DNA of 64,000 nucleotides from JBELHO01 sp042091375 (GCA_042091375.1 JBELHO010000004.1:1-64000); one strand, 5' to 3'; counted from the stretch's first letter, positions 17,214 to 26,191 are shown. The notes: a model not told the origin generated them from the letters alone. Translations and numbers: made by a program.

Positions 17214-17966
17214 ATGTCTTGTAAAATACAATTAAAAAACGTGTCACAATCATTCAAAAACAATGCCCATGGCAAGGGCAGATCGATTATTACTTTATTT
17301 GAGCACCTTGATTTATCGCTGCAACAAGGCTGCTCATATGCTATTACTGGCCCTTCAGGTGCCGGTAAGTCAAGTTTGTTGATGCTGCTTTCGGGGTTGG
17401 AAAAACCCTGCACTGGCCAAGCGACATTCAACAGGGGCCAACGCAGCTTTCCCCTTGAGCACTTGCGCGCAGACATTGGATTTATTTTTCAACAGTTTCA
17501 CTTGCTGCCAGAATTAACGGCATTAAACAATATTGCCTTACCGTTAAAATTAAGAGGGGATCAGCAAGCCATTAGCAAAGCGCAGAGCTGGTTAGCCAGA
17601 GTCGGTTTATCAGCAAGAGCCAATCACAAACCATCACAATTAAGTGGCGGTGAGCAACAACGGGTGGCAATTGCCCGCGCTTTAGTGTTTTCACCTAAGT
17701 TTATTTTTGCCGACGAGCCCACCGGCAATTTAGATCAACACAATGCTAAAGACATAGCAAACACCTTGTTTACCTGCTGCCAAGAGCACAACGCCGGTTT
17801 GGTTATCGTGACTCACAGCGAAGATCTGGCGAGCAAGGCGCAACATATTTACACACTGGCTAATGGCAGATTGACTGACACTTCAAGCAACGAGCTTGCC
17901 GAAAATAAACCGACATCTACGGCAGAGCATACCTTAAATGAAAAGGCGCAGGTGATGTCATGTTAA
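17214..17966 (+). CDS. ABC transporter ATP-binding protein (YbbA/LolD-like)
   Basis: Product of 250 aa; the ATG at 17214 is preferred to the in-frame GTG at 17202. Walker A GPSGAGKSS, Q-loop FIFQQFHLLPELTALNNI, signature LSGGEQQRVAIARAL and Walker B FIFADEPTG are all intact. This is the MacB/LolD/YbbA group, whose ATPases energise FtsX-type permeases that work on the periplasmic side (mechanotransmission) rather than pumping through the membrane. The stop codon overlaps the permease start by 7 nt, so the two form one operon under repeat site 2. Confidence 0.93.
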   Translation: MSCKIQLKNVSQSFKNNAHGKGRSIITLFEHLDLSLQQGCSYAITGPSGAGKSSLLMLLSGLEKPCTGQATFNRGQRSFPLEHLRADIGFIFQQFHLLPELTALNNIALPLKLRGDQQAISKAQSWLARVGLSARANHKPSQLSGGEQQRVAIARALVFSPKFIFADEPTGNLDQHNAKDIANTLFTCCQEHNAGLVIVTHSEDLASKAQHIYTLANGRLTDTSSNELAENKPTSTAEHTLNEKAQVMSC

Positions 17967-20443
17967 CCCAGCACTTAGCATTGGCTTGGCATTATTTTAT
18001 AGAGGAATATGGTCAGTCTCACCAACAATTACTGCGTTGGGTACAAGCAATTTTAATGGTGTTTATGGTGACCTTAACTTTGTCTAGTAATAGCATTCAA
18101 CAATATCTTCAGGGGAATTTACAAAATCTGCTAGGTGCTGATGTGGTGTTAACTCAAAAGGATCAATTAACCAGTGAGCACCTCAATACTATGACAGTGT
18201 TTAGTGAAAAACTGGTGATCACTCAACAAGTTAACGCCACGCTAACGTTTAATGGCCAGTGGCAAAGTGTCAAATTGAAAGGCGTAGGTGATGACTATCC
18301 ATTACAAGGAGAGCTACTCACCTCTTCGTCCCTTCAAGGTGCAGCGATGACCACTAAAGGCGGCCCCTCAGAGGGTCATATCTGGTTAGATAGTCGTTTG
18401 TTATCCAGTCTACGGGGGGCAATTGGCGACAAGATCACAGTGGCTGAGCAGACATTTTTGATCTCAAAAGTCTTAGTTCATGAACCCGATAGATTAATGG
18501 AAGGGCACACTGTGGCGATGCGAGCCATGATCAATCTCGAGGATATGCAAAAACTGGCTTTTGCTAAAGATATTGTTGACTACCGGTATTTACTTTCGGC
18601 TTCATCAACACAGATACAACAACTGATCGACTGGCAACAAGCACAACTACCAGCGGCAAACATTGCTCATAAATTAGGTGCTCATCCGTTAGCACTGTTT
18701 TGGCAACGCACTGAGAACTTTCTCGGCTTAGCGTCAATTGTATTGTTTTTTATGGCGGCTATTGCCATTGAACAAATAGCCCAAGTCCATTTAAAAAAAG
18801 AGCAATACTTTGCCGCTATTGCGATGAGTTTAGGTGCAACAAAAGCAACGGGTTTGCAGTTGTCACTATTTAAATGGCTAATGAATGGTTTATTATTACT
18901 ACCTGTTGTTGCCATTGTATCTTGTTTACTGCACTGGTTAGTGATTGATTGGTTATCTGCCACCTTTGCCAATATCAGCTGGCAACTAAATATTGGGCTG
19001 ATGATCAAAACCATAACCACTAGCTTTGTCCTTTTGGCCATTTTTCACGCGCCAGTTTGGCTGTCCTTGTGCAACACATCTGTGTCAAAATTATTTCATC
19101 CTGATCAACAAAGCTTGTCGTTAGTTATAGTGAAAATATCTGCTGTGCTAGTGCTTATTGGGGTGGCGGTGAGTTATTCTGATAATGGGTTATTAACTGC
19201 CATGCTAGTCGGTAGTATTTTGTTCACTATTGCGCTTATGGTGTTTTTTAGCTGGGTGATTTTAACTTTAGGTGAAAAAACCACTCAAGGTTTTTCAGGC
19301 TTACTGCCTTTTACTTTTTTTATGATGAAGCAGCGTTTATTGCTCAAAAGTACGCAAATTTTAGGTATAGGTTTGAGTACATTTTTATTGTTATTCACTC
19401 TTGTGTTTTTAAAAGATTTAGCTGACACCATGTCGCAGTACCAAAGAACACATAATGGTAATTTGCTGGTGTCGCAGGCGAGTCAGCAACAAATGCTGGC
19501 TATCGAACAATGGTCGACAGCCCATAATATTGAAATTCGTCAATCCAAAGACTATTTTTACGCCAAACTTATTGAGATCAACCAGCAACCACTGGCTGAG
19601 TTCAGCACTCAGCCCAGTGGCAGTTTAGCCACCTTATCGAAATCGATTCGATTGCATTACAGCGAAAAGATCCCCAACAATAATCGCTTAGTGCAAGGCA
19701 TTTGGTGGCAACAAGAGACTGACAACTGGCAACAAATATCAGTTGAACAAGAAGTCATTACCGACTTAGGATTAGCTCTTGGCGATAAATTGACCTTTGT
19801 CATCGATCAGCAAACCTTCACATTTACTATTGCAGCTACCCATGCATACCAACCCGGAGCAGGCTCAATTACTTTTTGGGTACAAATGCCTCATTCTGCT
19901 GTTCAGCACATCAAAGGGCCGCAATACACCATGGCAAGTCTAGAGTTAAATGGCCATCAATGGCCATTACTTGGCGAGCTTTGGCAAGACTACCCGACAT
20001 TGCGAATGATCTCTTTGCAACAATTAACCGAGCAATTTGATCATATCTTAGGCATGGTTACCAAAGTGATCAGTGGTTTTGCCTTGCTGATCATTGCACT
20101 GGCTATTATTGTGATTTTGTCGTCAATTAATGCGTTAGAAGCGAAAGAAAAGCAAAAGAACAGCGTCATTATGAGCTTTGGCTTTTTAGCCGCAACATGT
20201 TTACAACTCAATAGTCTTGAATGGCTGATCACCGCATTCATTATTGCAATTGCCGCGATTGCCGGTACCTACATGGCAGGTGAGCTGATCTATCAATCGC
20301 AGTTTGCACTGGCTTATGCCCCCAATTTTTTAACCTTGTTGATGACCTTGACGGTTATTTTGTGCACAGTGACTTTGTTGGGTATTTTCGCCAGTAAAAA
20401 CAGCCTAAAAAGTTCGGTCAAGCAGTTGATGACTGAAACCTAG
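17960..20443 (+). CDS. FtsX-type ABC transporter permease (YbbP-like)
   Basis: Product of 827 aa, the size of the ten-helix YbbP group. One transmembrane helix near residues 25-45 precedes a large periplasmic domain (about 50-255). Further helices cluster at 265-440 and 470-500, a second periplasmic domain spans about 505-690, and a final helix group with GFLAATCLQLNSLEWL ends the protein. FtsX domains are found twice. YbbAP-like complexes are suspected to extract hydrophobic compounds or lipoproteins from membranes. No tesA gene is adjacent, unlike in E. coli. The coupling to a two-component system downstream suggests a stress- or ligand-induced envelope function. Confidence 0.88.
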   Translation: MLTQHLALAWHYFIEEYGQSHQQLLRWVQAILMVFMVTLTLSSNSIQQYLQGNLQNLLGADVVLTQKDQLTSEHLNTMTVFSEKLVITQQVNATLTFNGQWQSVKLKGVGDDYPLQGELLTSSSLQGAAMTTKGGPSEGHIWLDSRLLSSLRGAIGDKITVAEQTFLISKVLVHEPDRLMEGHTVAMRAMINLEDMQKLAFAKDIVDYRYLLSASSTQIQQLIDWQQAQLPAANIAHKLGAHPLALFWQRTENFLGLASIVLFFMAAIAIEQIAQVHLKKEQYFAAIAMSLGATKATGLQLSLFKWLMNGLLLLPVVAIVSCLLHWLVIDWLSATFANISWQLNIGLMIKTITTSFVLLAIFHAPVWLSLCNTSVSKLFHPDQQSLSLVIVKISAVLVLIGVAVSYSDNGLLTAMLVGSILFTIALMVFFSWVILTLGEKTTQGFSGLLPFTFFMMKQRLLLKSTQILGIGLSTFLLLFTLVFLKDLADTMSQYQRTHNGNLLVSQASQQQMLAIEQWSTAHNIEIRQSKDYFYAKLIEINQQPLAEFSTQPSGSLATLSKSIRLHYSEKIPNNNRLVQGIWWQQETDNWQQISVEQEVITDLGLALGDKLTFVIDQQTFTFTIAATHAYQPGAGSITFWVQMPHSAVQHIKGPQYTMASLELNGHQWPLLGELWQDYPTLRMISLQQLTEQFDHILGMVTKVISGFALLIIALAIIVILSSINALEAKEKQKNSVIMSFGFLAATCLQLNSLEWLITAFIIAIAAIAGTYMAGELIYQSQFALAYAPNFLTLLMTLTVILCTVTLLGIFASKNSLKSSVKQLMTET

Positions 20444-20475
20444 TGGCGTAAATAAATTGCATAAACCAATGAAAA

Positions 20476-20509
20476 TTTCACATCTATTTCACCTTCTCTG
20501 GCTCACACT
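20476..20509 (+). promoter_or_regulatory. TTTCAC-N5-TTTCAC direct repeat and -10 (site 3, DJ-1-like gene)
   Basis: TTTCAC at 20476-20481 and 20487-20492, then exactly 11 nt and CACACT (20504-20509) as a poor -10. A weak -10 with an 11-bp direct repeat is what an activator-dependent promoter looks like. Confidence 0.55.
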
Positions 20510-20533
20510 GACACCTCAATAAGGAGAAGGCAA

Positions 20534-21706
20534 ATGCAACAAAGCAATAAGATCATAAAAACACTGTTAATGTTCACTACGGTATTGGCGACACTGCAGG
20601 TACAAGCCGACAGCCACAGCAAAAAGGTGTTGATGGTGGTCAGTGGCTATGGACAGAGTCTAGTAGAAACTGCAGCAAACACCTCAGCAAACACCTCAGT
20701 AAACACTGCACAAAAAGTAACGCCAAGACCCGGTTATGAATTGGGTGAATTTGCCAAAGCTTATGCAGTGTTTAAACACCACGGCATTTTGGTGGATGTC
20801 GCTAGCCCCAAAGGCGGTAAAGTCACAGCCGACCAATACGATGCCAATAAGCTGTATAACCTTAAGTTATTAAGTGATCAAGGGATCATGGCAAAACTCA
20901 ATAATACCCTATCTACTGCTGCTGTCGATGCAAAGGCTTATGATGCAGTGTTTGTGGTGGGTGGCAAGGGCGCCATGTTCGATTTACCTAAAGACACCGC
21001 ATTGCAAACGCTTATTGCCAAAATCTATCAACAACAAGGCATTGTTGCTGCGGTTTGTCATGGACCAGCAGCGCTAGTCAATGTCAAATTAAACGATGGA
21101 AGTTATCTCGTTGCCAATAAAGTAGTGAACAGTTTTACCAATCAAGAAGAGCAGTTATTTGGCAAAAAATGGCTCAATGATTTTGACTTTATGCTTGAAG
21201 ATAAACTGATTGAACGCGGTGCCCATTTTCAATCCACTCACCTAATGTTGAGTCATGTAGCCGTTGATCAAAGATTAATTACCGGTCAAAACCCTGCATC
21301 AACCTTTGGAGTAGCCACAGCCTTAGTAAAAAGCTTAGGCATGTCACCTGTGGCGTTAGCAGCTGATCAAGGCGACAGTACCTTAGCCATGGTGTCAAAC
21401 TACTTATCGGGTGATGGTTCAGCACTGAATACATTGAAAGGCGATCCAAGCCAATACAACCTCCCTCTGGTTGGTATGTATGGCTTTTATTTCTTTAAAG
21501 TGGCGCAAAACAATAAAGCCATTGAGCAGTCATTAGGACTGATGAAATTGGCACAAAACATCATCAAAAACCCTAGTTTTCATTTGCAAATGGCCAAAGC
21601 ACAAGTGGCATTAGGGCGCTCTGAGCAGGCAAAAGCTGGATTAAATGCATTAATTATTGAAAAACCTGATTTTAAACCAGCTCAAGACATGTTAAAAACA
21701 CTGTAA
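20534..21706 (+). CDS. Exported DJ-1/PfpI-family protein with C-terminal TPR-like tail
   Basis: Product of 390 aa with AAGGAGAAGG before the ATG. Residues 1-26 are a signal peptide (ending VQA), so the protein is periplasmic. Residues 30-270 form a class I glutamine-amidotransferase-like/DJ-1 domain with the nucleophile elbow AAVCHGPAA (Cys175) and a conserved glutamate in the usual GYELGEF segment. Relatives act as chaperones, glyoxalases or proteases. After a linker the C-terminal about 90 residues (FFKVAQNNKAIEQSLGLMKLAQNI, ... QMAKAQVALGRSEQAKAGLNALI) resemble TPR helices. A low-complexity stretch of repeated ANTS lies at residues 47-58. Its own promoter carries repeat site 3. Confidence 0.82.
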   Translation: MQQSNKIIKTLLMFTTVLATLQVQADSHSKKVLMVVSGYGQSLVETAANTSANTSVNTAQKVTPRPGYELGEFAKAYAVFKHHGILVDVASPKGGKVTADQYDANKLYNLKLLSDQGIMAKLNNTLSTAAVDAKAYDAVFVVGGKGAMFDLPKDTALQTLIAKIYQQQGIVAAVCHGPAALVNVKLNDGSYLVANKVVNSFTNQEEQLFGKKWLNDFDFMLEDKLIERGAHFQSTHLMLSHVAVDQRLITGQNPASTFGVATALVKSLGMSPVALAADQGDSTLAMVSNYLSGDGSALNTLKGDPSQYNLPLVGMYGFYFFKVAQNNKAIEQSLGLMKLAQNIIKNPSFHLQMAKAQVALGRSEQAKAGLNALIIEKPDFKPAQDMLKTL

Positions 21707-21712
21707 CTCGAC

Positions 21713-21771
21713 TGCCCTTAGCGCTTTTGGGTTAGCCGTAATTAAACAATAGCCTCTAAGGGCTTGGTAAT
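21713..21771 (+). other. Intergenic hairpin before the response-regulator gene
   Basis: GCCCTTAG and CTAAGGGC flank about 35 nt in the gap between the DJ-1-like gene and the response regulator. There is no T-run, so this is more likely an mRNA processing or partial-attenuation element than a full terminator. No separate promoter with the TTTCAC repeat is seen here. Confidence 0.35.
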
Positions 21772-21783
21772 TTGAGAATTTCA

Positions 21784-22494
21784 ATGAACAATCAATCGCT
21801 ATATATTTTAGTTGTTGAAGATCAACAAAGTATTGCGCAAAACATCGCTAACTACATGGAGAGCAAAGGTCATGTGTTAGACTTCGCCAGCCGAGGTGAT
21901 CAAGGGCTAGCACTTGCACTAAATCACCATTATGACTTAGTGATCCTCGATTTAAATTTGCCCGTTATCGATGGTCTTGAGGTGTGTCAAAAGTTGCGGC
22001 AAAAGGCCGAGCATCACCTGCCTATTATTATGTTAACTGCCAGAGATAGCATTGACGATAAAGTGACTGGGTTTACCTCAGGTGCCGATGATTATTTAAC
22101 CAAACCCTTTTCATTAGAAGAGCTGGAAGTGCGCTGTTTCGCCTTGGCAAGGCGACATTTATTACAAACCAATGACACCCTAACTTTTGATCAACTAGTC
22201 ATCGACAGGAAAACCCAAAAAGTAAGCCGTGAGGGCAAACGCCTTGAATTGCATAGCATGGGGTATCGCATTCTATCGATTTTAGCTGAGGCCTATCCGC
22301 AAGTTGTCAGCCGTTCAAGATTAACGCAAAAGCTTTGGGGTGATCAGCCGACCGAATCCGATGCCTTAAGGTCGCATATTTATCAGCTGCGCAACATATT
22401 AGATAAACCTTTTACATACCCGATGATAAAAACTATGCACGGCATTGGTTTTGTTCTAGATGCAAAAGACTTAGAGCAATATCCTGATGAATAA
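21784..22494 (+). CDS. OmpR-family response regulator
   Basis: Product of 236 aa (ATG at 21784; the TTG at 21772 is weaker). The receiver domain has the acidic pair VVEDQ, the phospho-acceptor Asp56 in LVILDLNLP, a conserved Thr in MLTARD, and Lys in TKPF. The C-terminal half is an OmpR/PhoB winged helix (GYRILSILAEAYPQVVSRSRLTQKLWGD ... LRSHIYQLRNILDKPF). Proteins of this class bind 11-bp-spaced direct repeats as dimers, so it is the natural candidate to bind TTTCAC-N5-TTTCAC. It overlaps the kinase gene by 8 nt. Confidence 0.93.
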   Translation: MNNQSLYILVVEDQQSIAQNIANYMESKGHVLDFASRGDQGLALALNHHYDLVILDLNLPVIDGLEVCQKLRQKAEHHLPIIMLTARDSIDDKVTGFTSGADDYLTKPFSLEELEVRCFALARRHLLQTNDTLTFDQLVIDRKTQKVSREGKRLELHSMGYRILSILAEAYPQVVSRSRLTQKLWGDQPTESDALRSHIYQLRNILDKPFTYPMIKTMHGIGFVLDAKDLEQYPDE

Positions 22495-23779
22495 AATAAC
22501 ACCCAAAAAACAACAACAAAACACAGTGAAATTTCACAGTTTAAGCAAAAAAATTGTCAGTCGGTTTTGTTTGTTTACTTTATTTATTTCTGCTGTTTGG
22601 GGAGCACTGAGTTTTAATTTAATGTACAACATAGAAGATCAATTCATTGAACGGGAAATCAAGCTAGAAGCTCAATACCTATACAAAAATTATCAGCAAA
22701 CAAGCCATTGGCTGGCACCTCGGGTGAGCTACATGCAGTTGTATTTTTCAACTGGCACTTTACCTAATGATATCAAGCAAAAATTTATTGACGAACCGAA
22801 TAGGAAAGAGTTTACCGGGCGAAACGGTCGACATTATCATTTACACCCGCTAGCAAAAACAGAAAACACATACCTAGTTGCCGAAGTCAGTGAGATGCTG
22901 CTGGTTCGCCCTATTCGCCAAGAAGTATTAAAGTTGATGCTGTTCGGCGGAGCATTACTTATCATCTGCGCTTTTACTATTGCTTGGCAACTTGGCAGAA
23001 CAACCGCGAAACCGCTAAAGGAGCTTGCTGGCTTAGTCAATGGCGTTGCCCCAGAAAATATGCCAGATAAGTTTGCCCATCAGTTTGCCCATAACGAAAT
23101 AGGTATTTTAGCGCAAACCTTAGAAAACGCCATGAACCGCATTAAGCAAAGTCTGCTCAGAGAGAAGAGCTTTACTCGTGATGTCAGCCATGAGCTTAGA
23201 ACTCCTGTTACTATTATTAAAAATGCGCTAGAAGTATATCGTCAGCAACACCAGGAAAAGCTACCTAACCCAGTGATAGAAAGGATATCACAAGCCAGCA
23301 CGCAAATGGAGCAAACGGTTACCACGCTGCTAACCCTAGCCCGAGAAGAGCACACTAAAGTCGACAAAGGGGCAATAAAGATCTTGCCATTAATTGAGCA
23401 GTCAATTATCGATCAACATCACTTGATCAACAACAAAGCCATCCAAGTAGAAGTGAACAATAACTGCGATATCACAGTCAATGCACAAGCAGGCATGTTA
23501 ACGGTATTACTAGACAACTTAATTGGCAATGCATTTCAATATACCCAACAAGGTACAGTGACTATTGAAATGCTCAACAATACCCTGATCGTTGCTGATA
23601 CTGGCCCGGGAATTGATGCCCGTATTGCCGATAACATTACCGAGCCAGCAATAAAAGGCAGCGAAAGCACCGGTTATGGTTTTGGTTTATCTATTGTAAA
23701 ACGCTTGTGTGAACACCAAAACTGGCAGTTAGTGATCACCAGCGATCAGGGTACTAAAGTTGCCATTACCTTAGATTAG
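22487..23779 (+). CDS. Membrane sensor histidine kinase, partner of the upstream regulator
   Basis: Product of 430 aa. Two membrane helices (about 27-48 and 150-170) frame a periplasmic sensor of about 100 residues, rich in aromatic and histidine residues (HYHLHPL), so metal or pH sensing is possible. HAMP-like linker, then HisKA with FTRDVSHELRTP (His235) and HATPase with DNLIGNAFQYT, VADTGPGID and GYGFGLSIVKRL. It shares an operon and an 8-nt overlap with the response regulator, which makes them a cognate pair of the QseBC/PhoPQ-like layout. Confidence 0.93.
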   Translation: MNKITPKKQQQNTVKFHSLSKKIVSRFCLFTLFISAVWGALSFNLMYNIEDQFIEREIKLEAQYLYKNYQQTSHWLAPRVSYMQLYFSTGTLPNDIKQKFIDEPNRKEFTGRNGRHYHLHPLAKTENTYLVAEVSEMLLVRPIRQEVLKLMLFGGALLIICAFTIAWQLGRTTAKPLKELAGLVNGVAPENMPDKFAHQFAHNEIGILAQTLENAMNRIKQSLLREKSFTRDVSHELRTPVTIIKNALEVYRQQHQEKLPNPVIERISQASTQMEQTVTTLLTLAREEHTKVDKGAIKILPLIEQSIIDQHHLINNKAIQVEVNNNCDITVNAQAGMLTVLLDNLIGNAFQYTQQGTVTIEMLNNTLIVADTGPGIDARIADNITEPAIKGSESTGYGFGLSIVKRLCEHQNWQLVITSDQGTKVAITLD

Positions 23780-23786
23780 CCATTGC

Positions 23787-23825
23787 TAGGTTCTGCTTGG
23801 CTCTAATAGGTTCTGCTTGGCTCTA
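23787..23825. repeat. Two tandem copies of a 19-bp unit (period 20)
   Basis: The unit TAGGTTCTGCTTGGCTCTA occurs at 23787-23805 and 23807-23825, directly after the kinase gene. It looks like slippage-derived non-coding sequence. Confidence 0.8.
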
Positions 23826-23940
23826 CTTGCTTCGATCGCAAACTGGTTGAGTTTAGATCACAAAGCACAGCCTATGAATATCATCTTAAGCATAAATAGA
23901 CGTAGATAAAATGCATTAAAACACTTGCATTAAAGTAAAG

Positions 23941-24000
23941 TGCTCTAAAATAAAGTGCTCTAAAATAAAGTGCTCTAAAATAAAGTGCTCTAAAATAAAG
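23941..24000. repeat. Four exact copies of a 15-bp tandem repeat
   Basis: The unit TGCTCTAAAATAAAG is repeated four times without a change, followed by a broken fifth copy. It lies between two converging genes and has no spacers, so it is a minisatellite and not a CRISPR array. Confidence 0.95.
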
Positions 24001-24043
24001 TGTATCTTGGCCATCTGAAGAAGACTTTTAGTGCACCTTAAAT

Positions 24044-25246
24044 TTATGATGATTTTACTACTCTGACAAAACAAATCAGCCAGATCACACTCAATAAACT
24101 GATAGAAGCTAACAGCGGCAAAATAATAAAGTGATCTACCAAAATACCAGCCACAAAGGCACCAATAGAAGCAGCGGTGATTTTAGCCGCAGCGATCCAC
24201 ATAAATATTTGAGCTGCCCCCTGAGCTGGCGCATATTCTATTCTGGCTGCAATAGTCACAGCAAAAAACACCGAATTAAACACACCACAAACCCAATAGG
24301 CAAACATACTGGCAGTAAAAGAGTGACTTAAACAAAGTAACGCCAGACACCCAAGCAGTATGCAACCCATTTTTTTTAATAATATCAACGGCTCACTGGC
24401 TAACGGCTTAACAACTAATGCCGTCGCCCCGCACAAACAACCTACACCATAAAGTGTAACTAAATAGGCACTGCTTTCTCGTCCTTGTTGAAATAGCTCG
24501 CTGTAATACACAGCAACAACGGGCAGCGCAGCAAATGCAAAAGACACCGCAGAGGTCATGAACATAGTGGTTTTCAAAGTAGGTGTTTGCCAAAGTACCT
24601 TGACGACTTGTTTAAGATGAGGAACTTTTTGGTTTTGCCCTGAGTTATGGCGATCAGACTTAGGTAATAAACCAATGATCAGGCCAGCGACAACAGGCAA
24701 ACACATCACAAAACTTGCGGCTAATTCAACAGAATAACCAGAGGATAATACCGCGATCAGCATTGGACCAAGGGTTAAAGCAATACCATAGGTAAAATTA
24801 TCCCAGCTTTGGGCTTGCCTCCTCACGGTTGGAATATTTTCAACTAAGGACATCACTTGAGTACTTAAACCGCCCATCATAAATGAGCTACAGGCGCCGC
24901 AAAATAACAAGGCAACAAAGGTCAACCCAATTGACTGCCATGCAAAGCTGAGGATCGCCAACTGAAAAAAGCCAACAAAACATACACAGGCTAAGGCGAC
25001 CAGAATAAAAGGATGATGGGTTTTTTCTATCCACCTTGCATATAGTGGCCCTAAAATATGGGGGGCAGTTAAACAGGCCGCCAATGCCCCAACTAAGGCA
25101 CCATCGGCACCAAATTGACGAGATAAAAGTATAATGGATATTATCGAAGCACTAGTTGAAGTACGAGCTAATATAGCCGCCAAAATATAACGACTTAGCG
25201 AGCTTGAGCTAAACCGTTTTAGTTTTTTCCAAAAATGATTCCTCAC
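24044..25246 (-). CDS. Major facilitator superfamily transporter
   Basis: Product of 400 aa with about twelve hydrophobic helices, starting at a GTG 4 nt after the stop of the DapA-like gene; no nearby in-frame ATG exists. The loop between helices 2 and 3 (GPLYARWIEKTHHP) is a degenerate form of the MFS G-x-x-x-D-R motif. Close coupling to the aldolase-family gene suggests it imports the substrate of that enzyme, perhaps a keto acid or sugar acid. The substrate is not known. Confidence 0.85.
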   Translation of the reverse strand: MRNHFWKKLKRFSSSSLSRYILAAILARTSTSASIISIILLSRQFGADGALVGALAACLTAPHILGPLYARWIEKTHHPFILVALACVCFVGFFQLAILSFAWQSIGLTFVALLFCGACSSFMMGGLSTQVMSLVENIPTVRRQAQSWDNFTYGIALTLGPMLIAVLSSGYSVELAASFVMCLPVVAGLIIGLLPKSDRHNSGQNQKVPHLKQVVKVLWQTPTLKTTMFMTSAVSFAFAALPVVAVYYSELFQQGRESSAYLVTLYGVGCLCGATALVVKPLASEPLILLKKMGCILLGCLALLCLSHSFTASMFAYWVCGVFNSVFFAVTIAARIEYAPAQGAAQIFMWIAAAKITAASIGAFVAGILVDHFIILPLLASISLLSVIWLICFVRVVKSS

Positions 25247-25252
25247 TGAACA

Positions 25253-26146
25253 TTAATCCAATTGCCATTGCTTTAACAACAAAGCGAGCTGATCGCGGTC
25301 ATCTCCAATAAGAGGTTGTAGTGGCGAGGGTAAGCAGTTACCTTCAGTATAACCAAGGATGTCTGCGGCAGTTGCCATCACTCTCATGCCACCTCGGTTA
25401 TTAGCAAAAAGCTGCCAGATTTGTACAAACTCAGTACTGGCACTCATTGCCTCGTTTCTCGTTTGGTTTTTAGCGGCTGCTATCATTGTCTGTACTGTTT
25501 TGGGAAATAGTCCTGCCAATACTGATAACCATAGATCACAACCAGCCGCCATGCCTGCAGCGGCAAATTTATCAGCACTGACACCAATGGCCACTTGCTC
25601 TGGTAATATTTTACGCAATTGACACAGTTTATTCACCCCTTCATCTGTGGCAAATGGCATGCCTGGGATTTTAATGGCAGCGACATTGGGCAACTTGCCT
25701 ATTTCTGCATAGAGTTCACGACTAAAGGTAAAGTTTGTTGCCCCAGGGTTTTCATAAACACACAGCGGCACAGAGAGTTCAGAAGTGACTTTATCAAATA
25801 ACTCATATACTTCACTGTCGTTTAACCTGTGGTAGGACATAGGGGCCAGTAATACTGCATTAACCCCTGCGTGTTGAACTGTTTCAGCATTTTTCAATAC
25901 ATCTGTTGTTCTCAATGAACCGATCCCTGCCATAACAGGGATATTATTAGCCATTTCAACGGTGACTTTGGCCACTTGACCTAGTTCTTTTCTGTTGAGA
26001 TAAGGGTACAGGCCTGTTGAGCCCATAGCACAGATGGAGTCCACTTTGGCTCGAGTTAAGTTGCCTATTAATTTTTCAAATGCCTTAAAATCGATGGCCT
26101 CGTTGTTAAAAGGGGTAATTGGAAAAGCAGATAAACCGGTAAACAT
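25253..26146 (-). CDS. DapA-family aldolase (dihydrodipicolinate synthase-like)
   Basis: Product of 297 aa with AGGAGA before the ATG. The TIM-barrel family includes dihydrodipicolinate synthase, N-acetylneuraminate lyase and keto-deoxy-sugar-acid aldolases. The Schiff-base lysine is in VAAIKIPG, the partner tyrosine in LCVYENPGA, and the GSTGLYPYL loop replaces the GTTGE of true DapA. That change, and the coupling to a transporter and a LysR regulator remnant, argue for a catabolic lyase rather than lysine biosynthesis. It is translationally coupled to the MFS gene. Confidence 0.88.
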   Translation of the reverse strand: MFTGLSAFPITPFNNEAIDFKAFEKLIGNLTRAKVDSICAMGSTGLYPYLNRKELGQVAKVTVEMANNIPVMAGIGSLRTTDVLKNAETVQHAGVNAVLLAPMSYHRLNDSEVYELFDKVTSELSVPLCVYENPGATNFTFSRELYAEIGKLPNVAAIKIPGMPFATDEGVNKLCQLRKILPEQVAIGVSADKFAAAGMAAGCDLWLSVLAGLFPKTVQTMIAAAKNQTRNEAMSASTEFVQIWQLFANNRGGMRVMATAADILGYTEGNCLPSPLQPLIGDDRDQLALLLKQWQLD

Positions 26147-26191
26147 TTTTTCTCCTATTAGTTATTGTGCATACTCACATGAACGGTAAGC

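Noticed and set aside
17162..17476. 104-aa minus-strand frame over the ABC ATPase gene
   Set aside because: It is antisense to the Walker A region of a clear ATPase gene and has no recognisable domain or ribosome site; a composition shadow.
22525..22545. GTGAAATTTCAC in the histidine kinase gene as a fourth regulatory site
   Set aside because: It is an inverted, not direct, arrangement inside a coding region and lacks the 11-bp repeat.
23941..24000. Possible CRISPR array
   Set aside because: The 15-bp units are contiguous, without spacers, and no cas gene is near.
25253..26146. dapA of lysine biosynthesis
   Set aside because: The substrate loop (GSTGLYPYL) differs from true dihydrodipicolinate synthase, and the context (MFS transporter, LysR remnant) is catabolic.
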